Below are positions 25,810-33,921 of a DNA stretch of 64,000 nucleotides, in pieces; the first letter of the stretch is position 1, and the number at the start of each line of letters is the position of its first letter. The stretch is taken from contig JAFTTJ010000016.1 of the NCBI GenBank assembly GCA_017466825.1, positions 1-64,000 on the forward strand, in the 5' to 3' direction. This DNA is from Clostridia bacterium. GTDB lineage: Bacteria > Bacillota > Clostridia > Christensenellales > Borkfalkiaceae. The notes under the pieces are model-generated. The model made no database searches and was not told where the DNA came from. It was given only the letters and a program-made list of their open reading frames with translations. A program made the position numbers and the translations under genes.

Positions 25810-27528
25810 ATGTTAAAGAAATTTGCAAGTTACTATAAACCGCATTGGAAACTGTTTTTACTAGACATGGTTTGCGCGTTGCTCGTTGCCGTGTGCAATC
25901 TCGTCTATCCCAAAATAGCGGGTGAAATCACAAAAGTTAAAGATTTAAATTTCGTTTTAATCGGCGGGGGAGTATTGCTTGGGATTTTCGCCTTAAAGGC
26001 CGTTCTAAACTATATCATTTCCTATTGGGGACACGTAGTCGGCGTAAGAATTCAAGGCGACATGCGTAGAGATTTGTTTAAGCACCTTCAAAGATTGCCT
26101 TTTTCCTATTACGACGAAACGAAGACGGGCTCTATAATGAGCAGGCTTATAAACGACCTTTTTGAAATTTCCGAACTCGCTCACCACGGCCCGGAAGACG
26201 TGTTTTTATCCGTCGTAACCATGGTAGGCGCGCTCGTGATGGTGCTTACTATTCATCCCCTTCTATCTCTCGTAGTGCTAGTCGTTTTACCCTTTATCAT
26301 TTTAATTGCGATAAAACTTCGCGGTGGAATGATGCACTCGTTTAGGGTGTCGAGAGAGAAGACCGCCGAAATTAACTCTACGGTTGAAAGTTCGGTTTCG
26401 GGCATAAGGGTAGCCAAAGCCTATACTGCGGAGGAACACGAAAACGAGAAGTTTGCCGACGCCAACGAAGGCTTGCAAACGGCAAGGGCTATGCAGTATA
26501 AAGCCATGAGCAACTTCCATACCGCAATGAGTTTTTCGATGGACTTTTTGTATTTAATCGCTTTCCTTGCGGGCGGTGTTTTTTACTGCTTGGACTGGAT
26601 TGGAATCGACGGGCTTACGTCGTACGTTTTGTACGTTTCGAGTTTGATTACCCCGATAAGAACTTTCGTAGCGATTTTCGAGCAAATTCAACAGGGTATG
26701 ACGGGCTTTGAAAGGTTTACCGAAACGCTCGCCGTAGAACCCGAAAATGAAACGAAAACCCCCGTAGAAGTCGATAAACTGCAAGGTAATATCGTTTTTG
26801 ATAAGGTTAGTTTCCGTTATAAAAAGGAAAAAGACGACGAAGAAAGTTTAATTTTAAACGACCTTTCTTTAAATATAAAAGCGGGCGAAACGGTCGCTTT
26901 GGTCGGCCCTTCGGGCGGTGGCAAAACGACGCTTTGTAACCTTATTCCTAGGTTTTACGAAATAGACGAAGGAAGTATTTCAATCGACGGAATCAACACC
27001 AAAGACATGCGTTTTTACGACCTTCGTAAAAATATCGGCATAGTCGCGCAAGACGTTTTTATTTTTAGCGGAACGGTAAAAGACAATATCGCTTATGGCG
27101 ATTTCGACGCTACCGACGAACAGATTTTCGAGGCGGCAAAACTCGCTAATATTCACGATTTTATAACTTCGCTCGACGACGGTTACGATACCTACGTCGG
27201 CGAAAGGGGGGTTAAACTTTCGGGCGGACAAAAACAGAGAATTGCAATAGCAAGGGCGTTTTTGAAAAATCCCCCCATACTTATTTTAGACGAGGCGACG
27301 TCCGCTTTGGATAACGTTACCGAAATGCAAATTCAAGATGCTTTAGAAAGGCTCAGCGTGGGCAGAACGACTATCGTCGTCGCTCATAGACTTTCTACCG
27401 TTAAAAACGCTGACGAGATTATCGTTATCGACCAAGACGGCGTAAAGGAAAGGGGTACGCATCAAGACCTTTTAGACAAAAACGGCGTATACGCAACTTT
27501 ATATAACTATCAATTTAGGAACGCTTAA
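25810..27528 (+). CDS. ABC-type exporter, fused membrane and ATPase domains
   Basis: 572 residues, a half-transporter of the MsbA/LmrA/BmrA architecture that would act as a homodimer. An N-terminal six-helix membrane domain (~15-310) is followed by an ATPase domain: Walker A GPSGGGKTT near 365, signature LSGGQKQRIAIARAF near 469, Walker B PILILDEATSALD near 489 and an H-loop AHRLSTV near 524. The substrate cannot be read from sequence; multidrug, lipid or peptide export are all possible. It is tightly packed between ansA and the acetyltransferase gene. Confidence 0.92.
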   Translation: MLKKFASYYKPHWKLFLLDMVCALLVAVCNLVYPKIAGEITKVKDLNFVLIGGGVLLGIFALKAVLNYIISYWGHVVGVRIQGDMRRDLFKHLQRLPFSYYDETKTGSIMSRLINDLFEISELAHHGPEDVFLSVVTMVGALVMVLTIHPLLSLVVLVVLPFIILIAIKLRGGMMHSFRVSREKTAEINSTVESSVSGIRVAKAYTAEEHENEKFADANEGLQTARAMQYKAMSNFHTAMSFSMDFLYLIAFLAGGVFYCLDWIGIDGLTSYVLYVSSLITPIRTFVAIFEQIQQGMTGFERFTETLAVEPENETKTPVEVDKLQGNIVFDKVSFRYKKEKDDEESLILNDLSLNIKAGETVALVGPSGGGKTTLCNLIPRFYEIDEGSISIDGINTKDMRFYDLRKNIGIVAQDVFIFSGTVKDNIAYGDFDATDEQIFEAAKLANIHDFITSLDDGYDTYVGERGVKLSGGQKQRIAIARAFLKNPPILILDEATSALDNVTEMQIQDALERLSVGRTTIVVAHRLSTVKNADEIIVIDQDGVKERGTHQDLLDKNGVYATLYNYQFRNA

Positions 27529-27531
27529 ACT

Positions 27532-28230
27532 ATGCTTTCTTTAACTCAAATAAGGGCGAAGTTTGGCAAAGATAAAAACCACTTTGCGCTTGCCGACTTC
27601 GTTTTAACTAAGGGCGCGCAGATTTTGTACGCTGAGCAAGACGGTTTACTCGCATATTTTTGCGACATACACGTCCTTTTCGGCGCTAGCGGAAAGGGGC
27701 TTGAAAACGCTTTGTCGCTAGTCGATAAGGCTAGTTGTTTCGTGTGTTCTTCGCCAGCGGAAGGGGACGCCGTAAACGCTAAATTTGGCTTTTCGATGCA
27801 AAAGCCATGCTATCAAATTTTATACGAAAAACCTTTCGGCGCGCTCTTGCCCGAAAACACCGTCGTAAAACCCTTGCCCCCAACCGACGAAAATATCGAT
27901 TTTGTCACGGCGACGTATACGCTCGGTTTTGCAAGAGAAGACATAAAAAGGCTTATGTCGGATTATACTTTTTACGCTACTTATACGGGCGGTGAACTTT
28001 CAGGCTATATAGGTCGCCACGACGAAGGCTCTATAGGGTTACTTGAAATATTTCCTAAATTTCGCCGTATGGGGCTAGGTGCTTTTTTGGTTGATTATAT
28101 GGTAGAAAGGCTTACCAAAGACGGCGAAATAGCATATTGTAATATTGAAACGACTAATGAAAAGAGTTTAAAAATGCACCTTAAAATGGGCTTCGTCCCG
28201 TCGAAAAATTTAGTCTATTGGTGTAAATAA
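27532..28230 (+). CDS. GNAT-family N-acetyltransferase
   Basis: 232 residues. The C-terminal third carries the GNAT fold, with an acetyl-CoA loop in KFRRMGLGAFLVDYMVERL (~180-198) and the late strand NIETTNEKSLKMHLKMGF (~205-222). The N-terminal ~120 residues are less conserved and may be a second, degenerate acetyltransferase-like or substrate-binding domain. The substrate is unknown. It begins three bases after the ABC gene with no clear Shine-Dalgarno, so translational coupling is likely. Its stop codon TAA is also the first triplet of a dispersed 14-mer. Confidence 0.8.
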   Translation: MLSLTQIRAKFGKDKNHFALADFVLTKGAQILYAEQDGLLAYFCDIHVLFGASGKGLENALSLVDKASCFVCSSPAEGDAVNAKFGFSMQKPCYQILYEKPFGALLPENTVVKPLPPTDENIDFVTATYTLGFAREDIKRLMSDYTFYATYTGGELSGYIGRHDEGSIGLLEIFPKFRRMGLGAFLVDYMVERLTKDGEIAYCNIETTNEKSLKMHLKMGFVPSKNLVYWCK

Positions 28231-28241
28231 TCGACTTATAG
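28228..28241 (+). repeat. Dispersed 14-mer TAATCGACTTATAG overlapping a stop codon
   Basis: Exact copy. Its first three bases are the stop codon of the acetyltransferase gene, and it lies 30 nt upstream of deoB. Confidence 0.75.
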
Positions 28242-28270
28242 GCTGATATTTTATATAGAGTGGAGTAAAA

Positions 28271-29437
28271 ATGAGAGTATTTTTAACCGTTTTAGACAGT
28301 TTTGGCATAGGCGCTTTGCCCGACGCTAAAGATTTTGGCGACGAAGGTAGCAACACACTAAAAGCCTGCTATGAAAGTGGAAAACTCAATATTTTAAACA
28401 TGCAAAAATTAGGACTTTTTAATATTCATGGGGTGAACTTTGGCGAAAGGGTTTTATCGCCTATCGGCTCGTACGCCCGCTTAAAGGAAAAGTCCAAAGG
28501 AAAAGACACCACGGTTGGTCATTGGGAAATCGCAGGCGTAACGTCTAGTCACAGTTTGCCAACTTACCCAAACGGGTTTCCGCGTAGCGTCATTGAAGAA
28601 TTTGAAAGGGCTACGGGCAAAAAAACTCTTTGCAATAAGCCCTATTCGGGTACTGAAGTAATTAAAGATTTTGGCGCGGAGCATTTAAAAACGGGCGATT
28701 TAATAGTGTATACTTCGGCGGATAGCGTTTTTCAAATCGCCGCCCACGAGCAAGTCGTTTCGGTTGAAGAACTTTATAACTATTGCAAAATAGCAAGGAA
28801 AATTTTAGTCGGCGAGCACGGAGTTGGCAGGGTTATTGCAAGACCATTTATCGGCGACGAAAAAAGCGGTTTTATCCGTACGGCAAATAGAAAAGACTTT
28901 TCAATTCTTCCCCCAAAGGACACCTTGTTAGACCTTTTAAAAGATGGTGGGAAAGACGTTTTAGGGGTAGGCAAAATTTACGATATCTTTGGCGGTAAAG
29001 GGCTTACCGAAAGTTTTAAAACGAAGAACAATGAAGACGGTATAAATAGGTTTAATCAACTTATAGATAGGGATTTTGACGGTTTATGCTTTGTAAACTT
29101 GGTCGATTTCGATATGGTTTACGGGCATAGAAACGACGTTTTAGGCTACGTAAACGCCCTTAATTACTTCGACTTAAAACTTGGCGAAATGATGCCCAAA
29201 TTTAGGCGGGGCGACCTGCTTATAATCACCGCAGACCACGGTTGCGATCCGTCCACGCCGTCAACAGACCATTCGAGAGAGAGCGTGCCTATGCTCGTTT
29301 ACGGAAAAGGCGTAAAAGCGGGGGTAGACCTTGGCGAAAGAGAGAGTTTTTGCGATATTGCAAAGACGATTGCAGATATTTTTGAAATCTCAAACGACTT
29401 ACAAGGACAGTCGTTTAAAAGGGAAATATTATTATGA
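28271..29437 (+). CDS. deoB: Phosphopentomutase
   Basis: 388 residues, typical length. Interconverts ribose-1-phosphate (or deoxyribose-1-phosphate) and the 5-phosphate, linking nucleoside salvage to the pentose phosphate pathway. Alkaline-phosphatase-superfamily metal ligands are visible: DSFGIGALPDA at the N-terminus, DTTVGHWE with its phosphorylated-Thr region near residue 80, and the C-terminal ADHGCDPSTPSTDHSRE (~319-335). Its ATG has a modest GGAG site (~28,261) 40 nt after the acetyltransferase stop. It overlaps the following membrane-protein gene by four bases (ATGA). Confidence 0.95.
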   Translation: MRVFLTVLDSFGIGALPDAKDFGDEGSNTLKACYESGKLNILNMQKLGLFNIHGVNFGERVLSPIGSYARLKEKSKGKDTTVGHWEIAGVTSSHSLPTYPNGFPRSVIEEFERATGKKTLCNKPYSGTEVIKDFGAEHLKTGDLIVYTSADSVFQIAAHEQVVSVEELYNYCKIARKILVGEHGVGRVIARPFIGDEKSGFIRTANRKDFSILPPKDTLLDLLKDGGKDVLGVGKIYDIFGGKGLTESFKTKNNEDGINRFNQLIDRDFDGLCFVNLVDFDMVYGHRNDVLGYVNALNYFDLKLGEMMPKFRRGDLLIITADHGCDPSTPSTDHSRESVPMLVYGKGVKAGVDLGERESFCDIAKTIADIFEISNDLQGQSFKREILL

Positions 29438-30057
29438 AAAAGAGATATTTGAGTTTAGTAAGCGCGATAACGTCGCTTATCACGGGCATTACCTTGCTCG
29501 TCTTGGGTTTAATATTTTTAATGCGCGTGTTTATGGGTAAGGAATATACCCCAACCGTTGAAGAAAATCTTTGGATAATCGAAGTTTTACAAAGGGTGCA
29601 AAAGGCGGGGTTTAATATATTCTTTTCTATAATGGGTATAATACTTACCGTAATTTTGGCAATTTATAGGTTTATGCTCACTTATTTTTACTTTAAAATG
29701 GTCGGAGCGGACGATTCTTTTTATAAAGCGCGCATTGGCGAAGTTATATTTTATTCCGTACTCGCAATCGTAATGGCTGTGGTAACGGGTTGGTTTTCGT
29801 TTAGCGGAAGGGGAATTTTGCCCCCCGAAACAGAGCCCGTAATGCTCATTTTATTTATATTATATTGTTTGCTTGGCGCTTTGCCGATAATTGAAATAGT
29901 CATAATTTATATTATTAAGTTGATTAGTTCTAAAAAGGTAAAAGATATTCCCCAAAAGGAAGAAATTATTGGCGAACTCGACGATTTAGCAGAAAAAACT
30001 GCAACCAAGCTCGCTCCAAAGTCCGCCGATACGGACGAAAACGGAGAAAAAAACTAG
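29434..30057 (+). CDS. Hypothetical four-helix membrane protein
   Basis: 207 residues. Four hydrophobic spans at about 5-32, 52-80, 95-118 and 128-160, then a charged cytoplasmic tail rich in Lys, Glu and Asp. I do not recognise the family. Its start overlaps the deoB stop (ATGA), so translation is coupled. It is the last gene of the ansA-deoB unit. A hairpin at 30,086-30,120 (GGCAAAA... with GGGGTTTTGCC) follows but lacks a T tract. Confidence 0.75.
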   Translation: MKKRYLSLVSAITSLITGITLLVLGLIFLMRVFMGKEYTPTVEENLWIIEVLQRVQKAGFNIFFSIMGIILTVILAIYRFMLTYFYFKMVGADDSFYKARIGEVIFYSVLAIVMAVVTGWFSFSGRGILPPETEPVMLILFILYCLLGALPIIEIVIIYIIKLISSKKVKDIPQKEEIIGELDDLAEKTATKLAPKSADTDENGEKN

Positions 30058-30167
30058 TATTTTATTCCGCAAGCAAGGACTTTTTGGCAAAAAAACCCCG
30101 ATAAAACAAGGGGTTTTGCCAAAAATAAAAAACACGCAAAAAACTTGCAAAAACCCCAAAAAAATGC

Positions 30168-30196
30168 TTGACAAATATTTTTGCTTATGATATTAT
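30168..30196 (+). promoter_or_regulatory. Promoter of the tRNA cluster
   Basis: TTGACA (30,168-30,173), a 17-bp spacer and TATTAT (30,191-30,196), 25 nt before the first tRNA. Strong -35, as expected for stable RNA genes. Confidence 0.8.
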
Positions 30197-30220
30197 ATAC
30201 GAGCGTTGAACATGAGTTGA

Positions 30221-30296
30221 CGGGGTGTAGCGCAGTTGGTAGCGCACGTGGTTTGGGACCATGGGGTCGGGAGTTCGAGTCTCTTCACCCCGACCA
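30221..30296 (+). tRNA. tRNA-Pro (anticodon TGG)
   Basis: 76 nt with a complete cloverleaf. Acceptor CGGGGTG/CACCCCG, anticodon loop TTTGGGA, T-loop GTTCGAGT and encoded CCA. First of five tRNA genes. Confidence 0.96.
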
Positions 30297-30312
30297 CTTC
30301 GACTATAAGGAC

Positions 30313-30389
30313 GGGCCTTTAGCTCAGTTGGTTAGAGCAGCCGGCTCATAACCGGCCGGTCCTAGGTTCGAGTCCTAGAAGGCCCACCA
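30313..30389 (+). tRNA. tRNA with anticodon CAT, probably Ile2 (lysidine type)
   Basis: 77 nt. Acceptor GGGCCTT/AAGGCCC, anticodon loop CTCATAA on a GCCGG/CCGGC stem, CCA encoded. The paired G1-C72 excludes initiator Met. From memory the acceptor and D-arm resemble Bacillus tRNA-Ile(CAT), modified by TilS, more than elongator tRNA-Met, but this needs an alignment to settle. Confidence 0.9.
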
Positions 30390-30409
30390 TTAAACGCAAA
30401 ACTAAATAT

Positions 30410-30486
30410 GGCCTGGTAGTTCAGTTGGTTAGAACGCTAGCCTGTCACGCTAGAGGTCGAGGGTTCGAGTCCCTTCCAGGTCGCCA
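30410..30486 (+). tRNA. tRNA-Asp (anticodon GTC)
   Basis: 77 nt. Acceptor GGCCTGG/CCAGGTC (one G-T pair), anticodon loop CTGTCAC, discriminator G, CCA encoded. Confidence 0.96.
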
Positions 30487-30494
30487 TCATATTA

Positions 30495-30518
30495 TAGCCC
30501 TTGAGTATTCAAGGGCTA
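30495..30518 (+). other. Hairpin in the tRNA-Asp/tRNA-Thr spacer
   Basis: TAGCCCTTGA/TCAAGGGCTA form a perfect 10-bp stem with a GTAT loop. No T tract, so it is probably a processing or folding element in the polycistronic precursor. Confidence 0.5.
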
Positions 30519-30534
30519 CAATATACGAATAAGT

Positions 30535-30610
30535 GCTGGTGTAGCTCAATTGGCAGAGCAGCTGACTTGTAATCAGCAGGTTGTGGGTTCGATTCCAATC
30601 GCCAGCTCCA
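30535..30610 (+). tRNA. tRNA-Thr (anticodon TGT)
   Basis: 76 nt. Acceptor GCTGGTG/CGCCAGC, anticodon loop CTTGTAA, T-loop GTTCGATT, CCA encoded. Confidence 0.96.
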
Positions 30611-30645
30611 GTATAAACAACCGTTAACACGTAAATTTAATATAT

Positions 30646-30712
<67 letters not shown>

Positions 30713-30730
<18 letters not shown>

Positions 30731-31012
30731 CCAAAAAAGACATACCAAGCAAGGTATGTCTTTTTTGGTTTTTGGCATAGGGCGGATTTTAGGATTAAAA
30801 ATTGCTTGCAATTTTCTACCGCATTCCGCAAGGAATCTTGCCGAGAGTTCTCGCTTGCGAGAAACGGCAATATCCACCCCTGCCCGTAGTATGTTTATGC
30901 AATGCATTTTCGCATTGCTCTTTTTGGTTTTGGCATAGGGCGGATTATAGGATTAAAAATTGCTTGCAATTTTCTGCCGCATTCCGCAAGGAATCTTGCC
31001 GAGAGTTCTCGC
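30713..31012 (+). repeat. Two-copy tandem duplication including the tRNA-Tyr 3' end
   Basis: ATCCACCCCTGCCC occurs at 30,713-30,726 (in tRNA-Tyr) and again at 30,872-30,885. Each copy is followed by a hairpin with a T tract, then by a shared block of about 80 bp running from GGCATAGGG to GAGAGTTCTCGC (30,774-30,854 and 30,932-31,012). The period is 158-159 bp. Only the hairpin sequences differ between the copies (16-bp stem in the first, GCAATGC/GCATTGC in the second). The stretch 30,731-31,199 contains no gene: it holds this repeat, the GH28 gene promoter and a 14-mer. Confidence 0.8.
30731..30768 (+). terminator. Terminator of the tRNA cluster
   Basis: A perfect 16-bp stem CCAAAAAAGACATACC/GGTATGTCTTTTTTGG with an AAGCAA loop, immediately after tRNA-Tyr. 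Confidence 0.9.
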
Positions 31013-31068
31013 AAATGTTTACAAAAATTAAAAAATTTTAAAACAGTCGGGTTATTTTTGAAGGCTCG

Positions 31069-31097
31069 TTGACAACGGCAAAAAAAGGTGTTAAAAT
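31069..31097 (+). promoter_or_regulatory. Promoter of the GH28-like gene
   Basis: TTGACA (31,069-31,074), a 17-bp spacer and TAAAAT (31,092-31,097), about 100 nt before the start codon. Confidence 0.75.
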
Positions 31098-31169
31098 TAA
31101 ATAGAAAGCGGTGTTTTTTGCTTGTAATTAAAAAGGTAAACCTTTGTACTTGTCAACTCAAAAACTTCG

Positions 31170-31183
31170 CTATAAGTCGATTA
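31170..31183 (-). repeat. Dispersed 14-mer TAATCGACTTATAG
   Basis: Exact copy on the minus strand, in the leader 17 nt before the GH28-like start codon. The adjacent AGGG may act as the ribosome-binding site. Confidence 0.75.
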
Positions 31184-31199
31184 ATAGGGTGAAATTACT

Positions 31200-32465
31200 A
31201 TGAGTCAAATGCAAAAAGAATATTTCCCGGACGGAACGCTCGTAGGCGAGTGGTTTTATCAAATAAAAACGCCTTCACTTAAAGAATTGGGCAAGCCTTA
31301 CGTTATTACCGATTACGGCGTTAAGCCCGACGGAAAGGTTTACACCAAGGCTATGCAAGATTTAATAGACCGCATTTTTGCGGACGGCGGTGGGGTTTTG
31401 GTCGTGCCGAGCGGTACTTTTTATACGGGCGCTTTGTTTTTTAAGCAAGGCGTAAATCTTTACGTTGAAGAAAATGGCACGCTAAAAGGTAGCGACGATA
31501 TCTCCGATTATCCCGTTTGCGACACCCGTATCGAAGGCGAGAGTTGTAAATATTATCCCGCATTGATAAACGCCGACGGCGTTGACGGGTTTACCATGTG
31601 CGGAAAGGGTGTTATCGACGGCAACGGCGAGCGTTTTTGGAAGGCTTTTTGGAAGAGAAGAGAGTGGAATCCCGATTGTACCAATAAAGACGAGCAACGC
31701 CCACGTCTCGTTTTTATATCCAACAGTAAAAACTGTGTCGTTGCCGACTTAAAACTGCAAAACTCTCCCTTTTGGACTAATCATATTTACAAATGCAACC
31801 GCGTAAAATTCTTAAACTGTCATATTTTTGCCCCTAAATCTCCCGTTCCCGCGCCTAGTTCGGACGCTATTGATATCGACGCTTGCACGGACGTTTTGGT
31901 TAAAAACTGTTATATGGAAGTCAACGACGATTCCGTAGTTTTAAAGGGTGGTAAAGGGCCTTGGGCGGACGAAAGCCCTGAAAACGGCGCAAACGAGCGA
32001 ATAATAGTAGAAGATTGTCGTTACGGCTTTTGCCATAGCGGACTCACTTGCGGATCGGAATCCATTTTAAACCGAAACGTTATCGTGCGCCGATTGACGG
32101 TTGACGGAATAGCCCAACTAATTCATTTTAAACTGCGCCCCGACACCCCACAGCGTTACGAATATATTTCCGTCGAAGGGGTAACGGGTAAAATTTTACA
32201 CAGTTTTATAAACGTAAACCCGTGGACGCAGTTTTTCGACCTAAAAGGTCGTACGGATAAGCCTATTTCCATCGTCGAAAATATTACGATAAAAGATTGT
32301 CAATGTTCGTGCGGAACGTTTTTTAACGTCAGCAAGGACGTAAAACAGTACGAACTCAAAAATTTTGCCCTACAAAATTTACAAATAGAAGCGACTGTTT
32401 TTGGCAACGACTTTGCCGTAGTCGACGGAATAAAAACTGAAAAAGTAAATGTAAAAACGCTCTAA
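31200..32465 (+). CDS. GH28-family (polygalacturonase-like) glycoside hydrolase
   Basis: 421 residues. Right-handed beta-helix enzyme of the pectinase (GH28) clan. Seen: the N-terminal ITDYGVKPDGKVYTKAMQDLID segment typical of the family, NSPFWTNHIYKC (~187-198), the catalytic-Asp region SDAIDIDACTDV (~220-231) and NDDSVVLKGG (~241-250). The usual GHG motif is degenerate (CHSGLTCGSES, ~279-289) and the RIK motif reads HFKLRPD. There is no signal peptide, so it would act inside the cell on imported oligosaccharides. Substrate could be galacturonides, rhamnogalacturonides or a related uronide. It has its own promoter. Confidence 0.85.
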   Translation: MSQMQKEYFPDGTLVGEWFYQIKTPSLKELGKPYVITDYGVKPDGKVYTKAMQDLIDRIFADGGGVLVVPSGTFYTGALFFKQGVNLYVEENGTLKGSDDISDYPVCDTRIEGESCKYYPALINADGVDGFTMCGKGVIDGNGERFWKAFWKRREWNPDCTNKDEQRPRLVFISNSKNCVVADLKLQNSPFWTNHIYKCNRVKFLNCHIFAPKSPVPAPSSDAIDIDACTDVLVKNCYMEVNDDSVVLKGGKGPWADESPENGANERIIVEDCRYGFCHSGLTCGSESILNRNVIVRRLTVDGIAQLIHFKLRPDTPQRYEYISVEGVTGKILHSFINVNPWTQFFDLKGRTDKPISIVENITIKDCQCSCGTFFNVSKDVKQYELKNFALQNLQIEATVFGNDFAVVDGIKTEKVNVKTL

Positions 32466-32561
32466 AAACACACAAAACAGCGTAAAAGAAAAAGGAGTAA
32501 GCGGTTGATTATTGCGTAATAGAGCGTTAAAAAATGGGATATTTTAAGTAAAATAGCCGAA

Positions 32562-32575
32562 TAATCGACTTATAG
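32562..32575 (+). repeat. Dispersed 14-mer TAATCGACTTATAG adjoining a ribosome-binding site
   Basis: Exact copy. Its last two bases begin AGGTGGGG, the Shine-Dalgarno of the next gene. Confidence 0.75.
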
Positions 32576-32584
32576 GTGGGGTTT

Positions 32585-33223
32585 ATGTTGAATATAACCA
32601 ATGGCGACTACTTTAACGAATATTTTAAAAATAAGTTTAACGCGCGCGCCGTGCCTTTTAGGGAAGTTATGATGCAAGGCGTTGCGAGTGAAAAGATTTT
32701 TTCAAGCGAGTTTATTTCAAATAGGGCAATAAGCCTTGGCGTTGAAGAGAGAGAATACTTAAAAAACTGCGCCGACCTACTTTCGGCAGTAGACGAGTTA
32801 AAGGGCGGTGGGCAAATAGACCTTTGGTTTGGCAAGGATACTTTTTGTCAACTAAACGCTTTGACCGCGCTTGCCTATTTAGAGCAGATAGGTTACGGAG
32901 GTAAGGTCTTTTTTAATTTTATCGACGACGAATCGTTTGAAATTATAAGTGAAAAAACCGAAGTAAAACTAGGTGTTTACAATCAAATTTATATCGACGT
33001 AATTTTAAATAAACGCCCGCCCAAAACCTACGGCGTTTTAGATAAGGAAGGCGTAGATTTATATTTTGACTACCTTTCAAACAACGGCTTTTTAGCCAAC
33101 GAGATAAAACTAATGGCAAAAAAATCTAAGGAAGAAATAGTAGAGCGCCTTATAAAAATTTCGAGCAAGTACGGTTTGTCAGACTTGCTTGCAGTTGACC
33201 TTATTAAAAGAATTTTAGGGTAA
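32585..33223 (+). CDS. DUF1835-like protein
   Basis: 212 residues from the ATG at 32,585, preceded by AGGTGGGG (32,574-32,581); a GTG nine bases upstream is less likely. The N-terminal NITNGDYFNEYF with PFREVMMQG and the later IDLWFGKDTFCQLNAL follow the pattern I remember for DUF1835 proteins (TNGD, W/F-R-D/E-V, LWF-x-D-x-x-x-Q-L). The biochemical role of that family is not established. The C-terminal part is helical with an LMAKKSKEEIVERLIK stretch. It lies between the GH28-like gene and a truncated phosphatase gene, with no evident functional link. Confidence 0.65.
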   Translation: MLNITNGDYFNEYFKNKFNARAVPFREVMMQGVASEKIFSSEFISNRAISLGVEEREYLKNCADLLSAVDELKGGGQIDLWFGKDTFCQLNALTALAYLEQIGYGGKVFFNFIDDESFEIISEKTEVKLGVYNQIYIDVILNKRPPKTYGVLDKEGVDLYFDYLSNNGFLANEIKLMAKKSKEEIVERLIKISSKYGLSDLLAVDLIKRILG

Positions 33224-33274
33224 AAGTAGGCGTATAAGCCGATTATTAGACAAAAAAAGGAAGAATAAGGCAAA

Positions 33275-33583
33275 ATGATTTTATATTACGTAAGGCACGG
33301 AGATCCAATTTATAGCCCCGACAGTTTAACGAAATTAGGGCACGAGCAGGCAAAAGCCCTTTCAAAAAGGATGGCTAAATTTGGGCTTGACGAAATCTAT
33401 TCTTCGACTTCGATAAGAGCACGGATGACCGCCGAGCCTACTTGCAAGATTATAGCGAAGGTTTGCCAACTACAAGCACTTGGGAAGGGTAAATCTGTGA
33501 AAATTTATATTAAAACGCGCCGAGAACTCTCTCGGCGTTTTTTTTGCGCAAAAGTTAACTTTGACAAAAACGCGTCGGAGTAA
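33275..33583 (+). pseudogene. Truncated histidine-phosphatase (phosphoglycerate mutase-like) gene
   Basis: The first ~62 residues are a good histidine phosphatase N-terminus: LYYVRHGDP with the catalytic RHG, TKLGHEQAKALSKRM and IYSSTSIRARMTAE with the second catalytic Arg. After about 33,465 the similarity stops and the frame runs into unrelated sequence, including a T-tract hairpin at 33,518-33,545, ending at 102 residues. Functional members are near 200 residues and need a later His motif, absent here, so the gene looks 3'-deleted. A short Glu/Lys-rich frame ending at about 33,644 (KTAEEILKNRLKYYENG) may be debris from a neighbouring gene, though this is weak. Confidence 0.7.
33518..33545 (+). 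terminator. Intrinsic terminator
   Basis: CGCCGAGA/TCTCGGCG with an ACTC loop and eight Ts. It lies inside the frame of the truncated phosphatase, which supports loss of the original 3' end. Confidence 0.8.
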
Positions 33584-33658
33584 AAATACCAAAACTGCCG
33601 AAGAAATCTTAAAAAATAGACTAAAATATTACGAAAACGGCTAAAATTTTCAAAATTC

Positions 33659-33675
33659 ATGACAAGAATTGTAAC
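33659..33675. promoter_or_regulatory. Candidate operator shared with the sugar-transporter promoter
   Basis: ATGACAAGAATTGTAAC, containing the inverted repeat ACAA-GAA-TTGT, ends 20 nt before the -35 box. The identical 17-mer lies at 41,038-41,054 at the same distance from the -35 of the ABC binding-protein gene. Confidence 0.7.
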
Positions 33676-33695
33676 AAACTCCCCAATTTTTGTTA

Positions 33696-33725
33696 TTGAC
33701 TAAAACCCTTTTTTTCATATATAAT
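33696..33725 (+). promoter_or_regulatory. Promoter of the giant exported protein gene
   Basis: TTGACT (33,696-33,701), an 18-bp spacer and TATAAT (33,720-33,725). Confidence 0.75.
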
Positions 33726-33731
33726 AGATGC

Positions 33732-33911
33732 GATAATGGGCGCATATCTTTATTAAAATGCGCGAGCCCGCTCGCAACGAGTAAAATATAGAGTGTATGA
33801 ATATACTTGTTGCCACGGGAAACAAATTATAGCAAAAAATAAAAAGGCTAGCCTTTCTTTCGCTTGAAAAGCGAAAGAATAATCTTAAAGGCAACCTTTC
33901 GACAAAAACAA
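33732..33911 (+). promoter_or_regulatory. Long structured 5' leader
   Basis: About 190 nt lie between the predicted transcription start and the ATG, with no credible short ORF. It contains the palindrome AAAGGCTAGCCTTT (33,843-33,856), an 11-bp stem TTCTTTCGCTT/AAGCGAAAGAA with a GAA loop (33,855-33,879) and AAAGG-CAA-CCTTT (33,887-33,899). The first two share bases, so they could be mutually exclusive folds. I do not recognise a known riboswitch class. Confidence 0.5.
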
Positions 33912-33921
33912 AAAGGAGAAA

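Noticed and set aside
30313-30389. Initiator tRNA-Met for the CAT anticodon gene
   Set aside because: Position 1 pairs with position 72 and the anticodon stem lacks the three G-C pairs of initiators; tRNA-Ile2 or elongator Met fits better.
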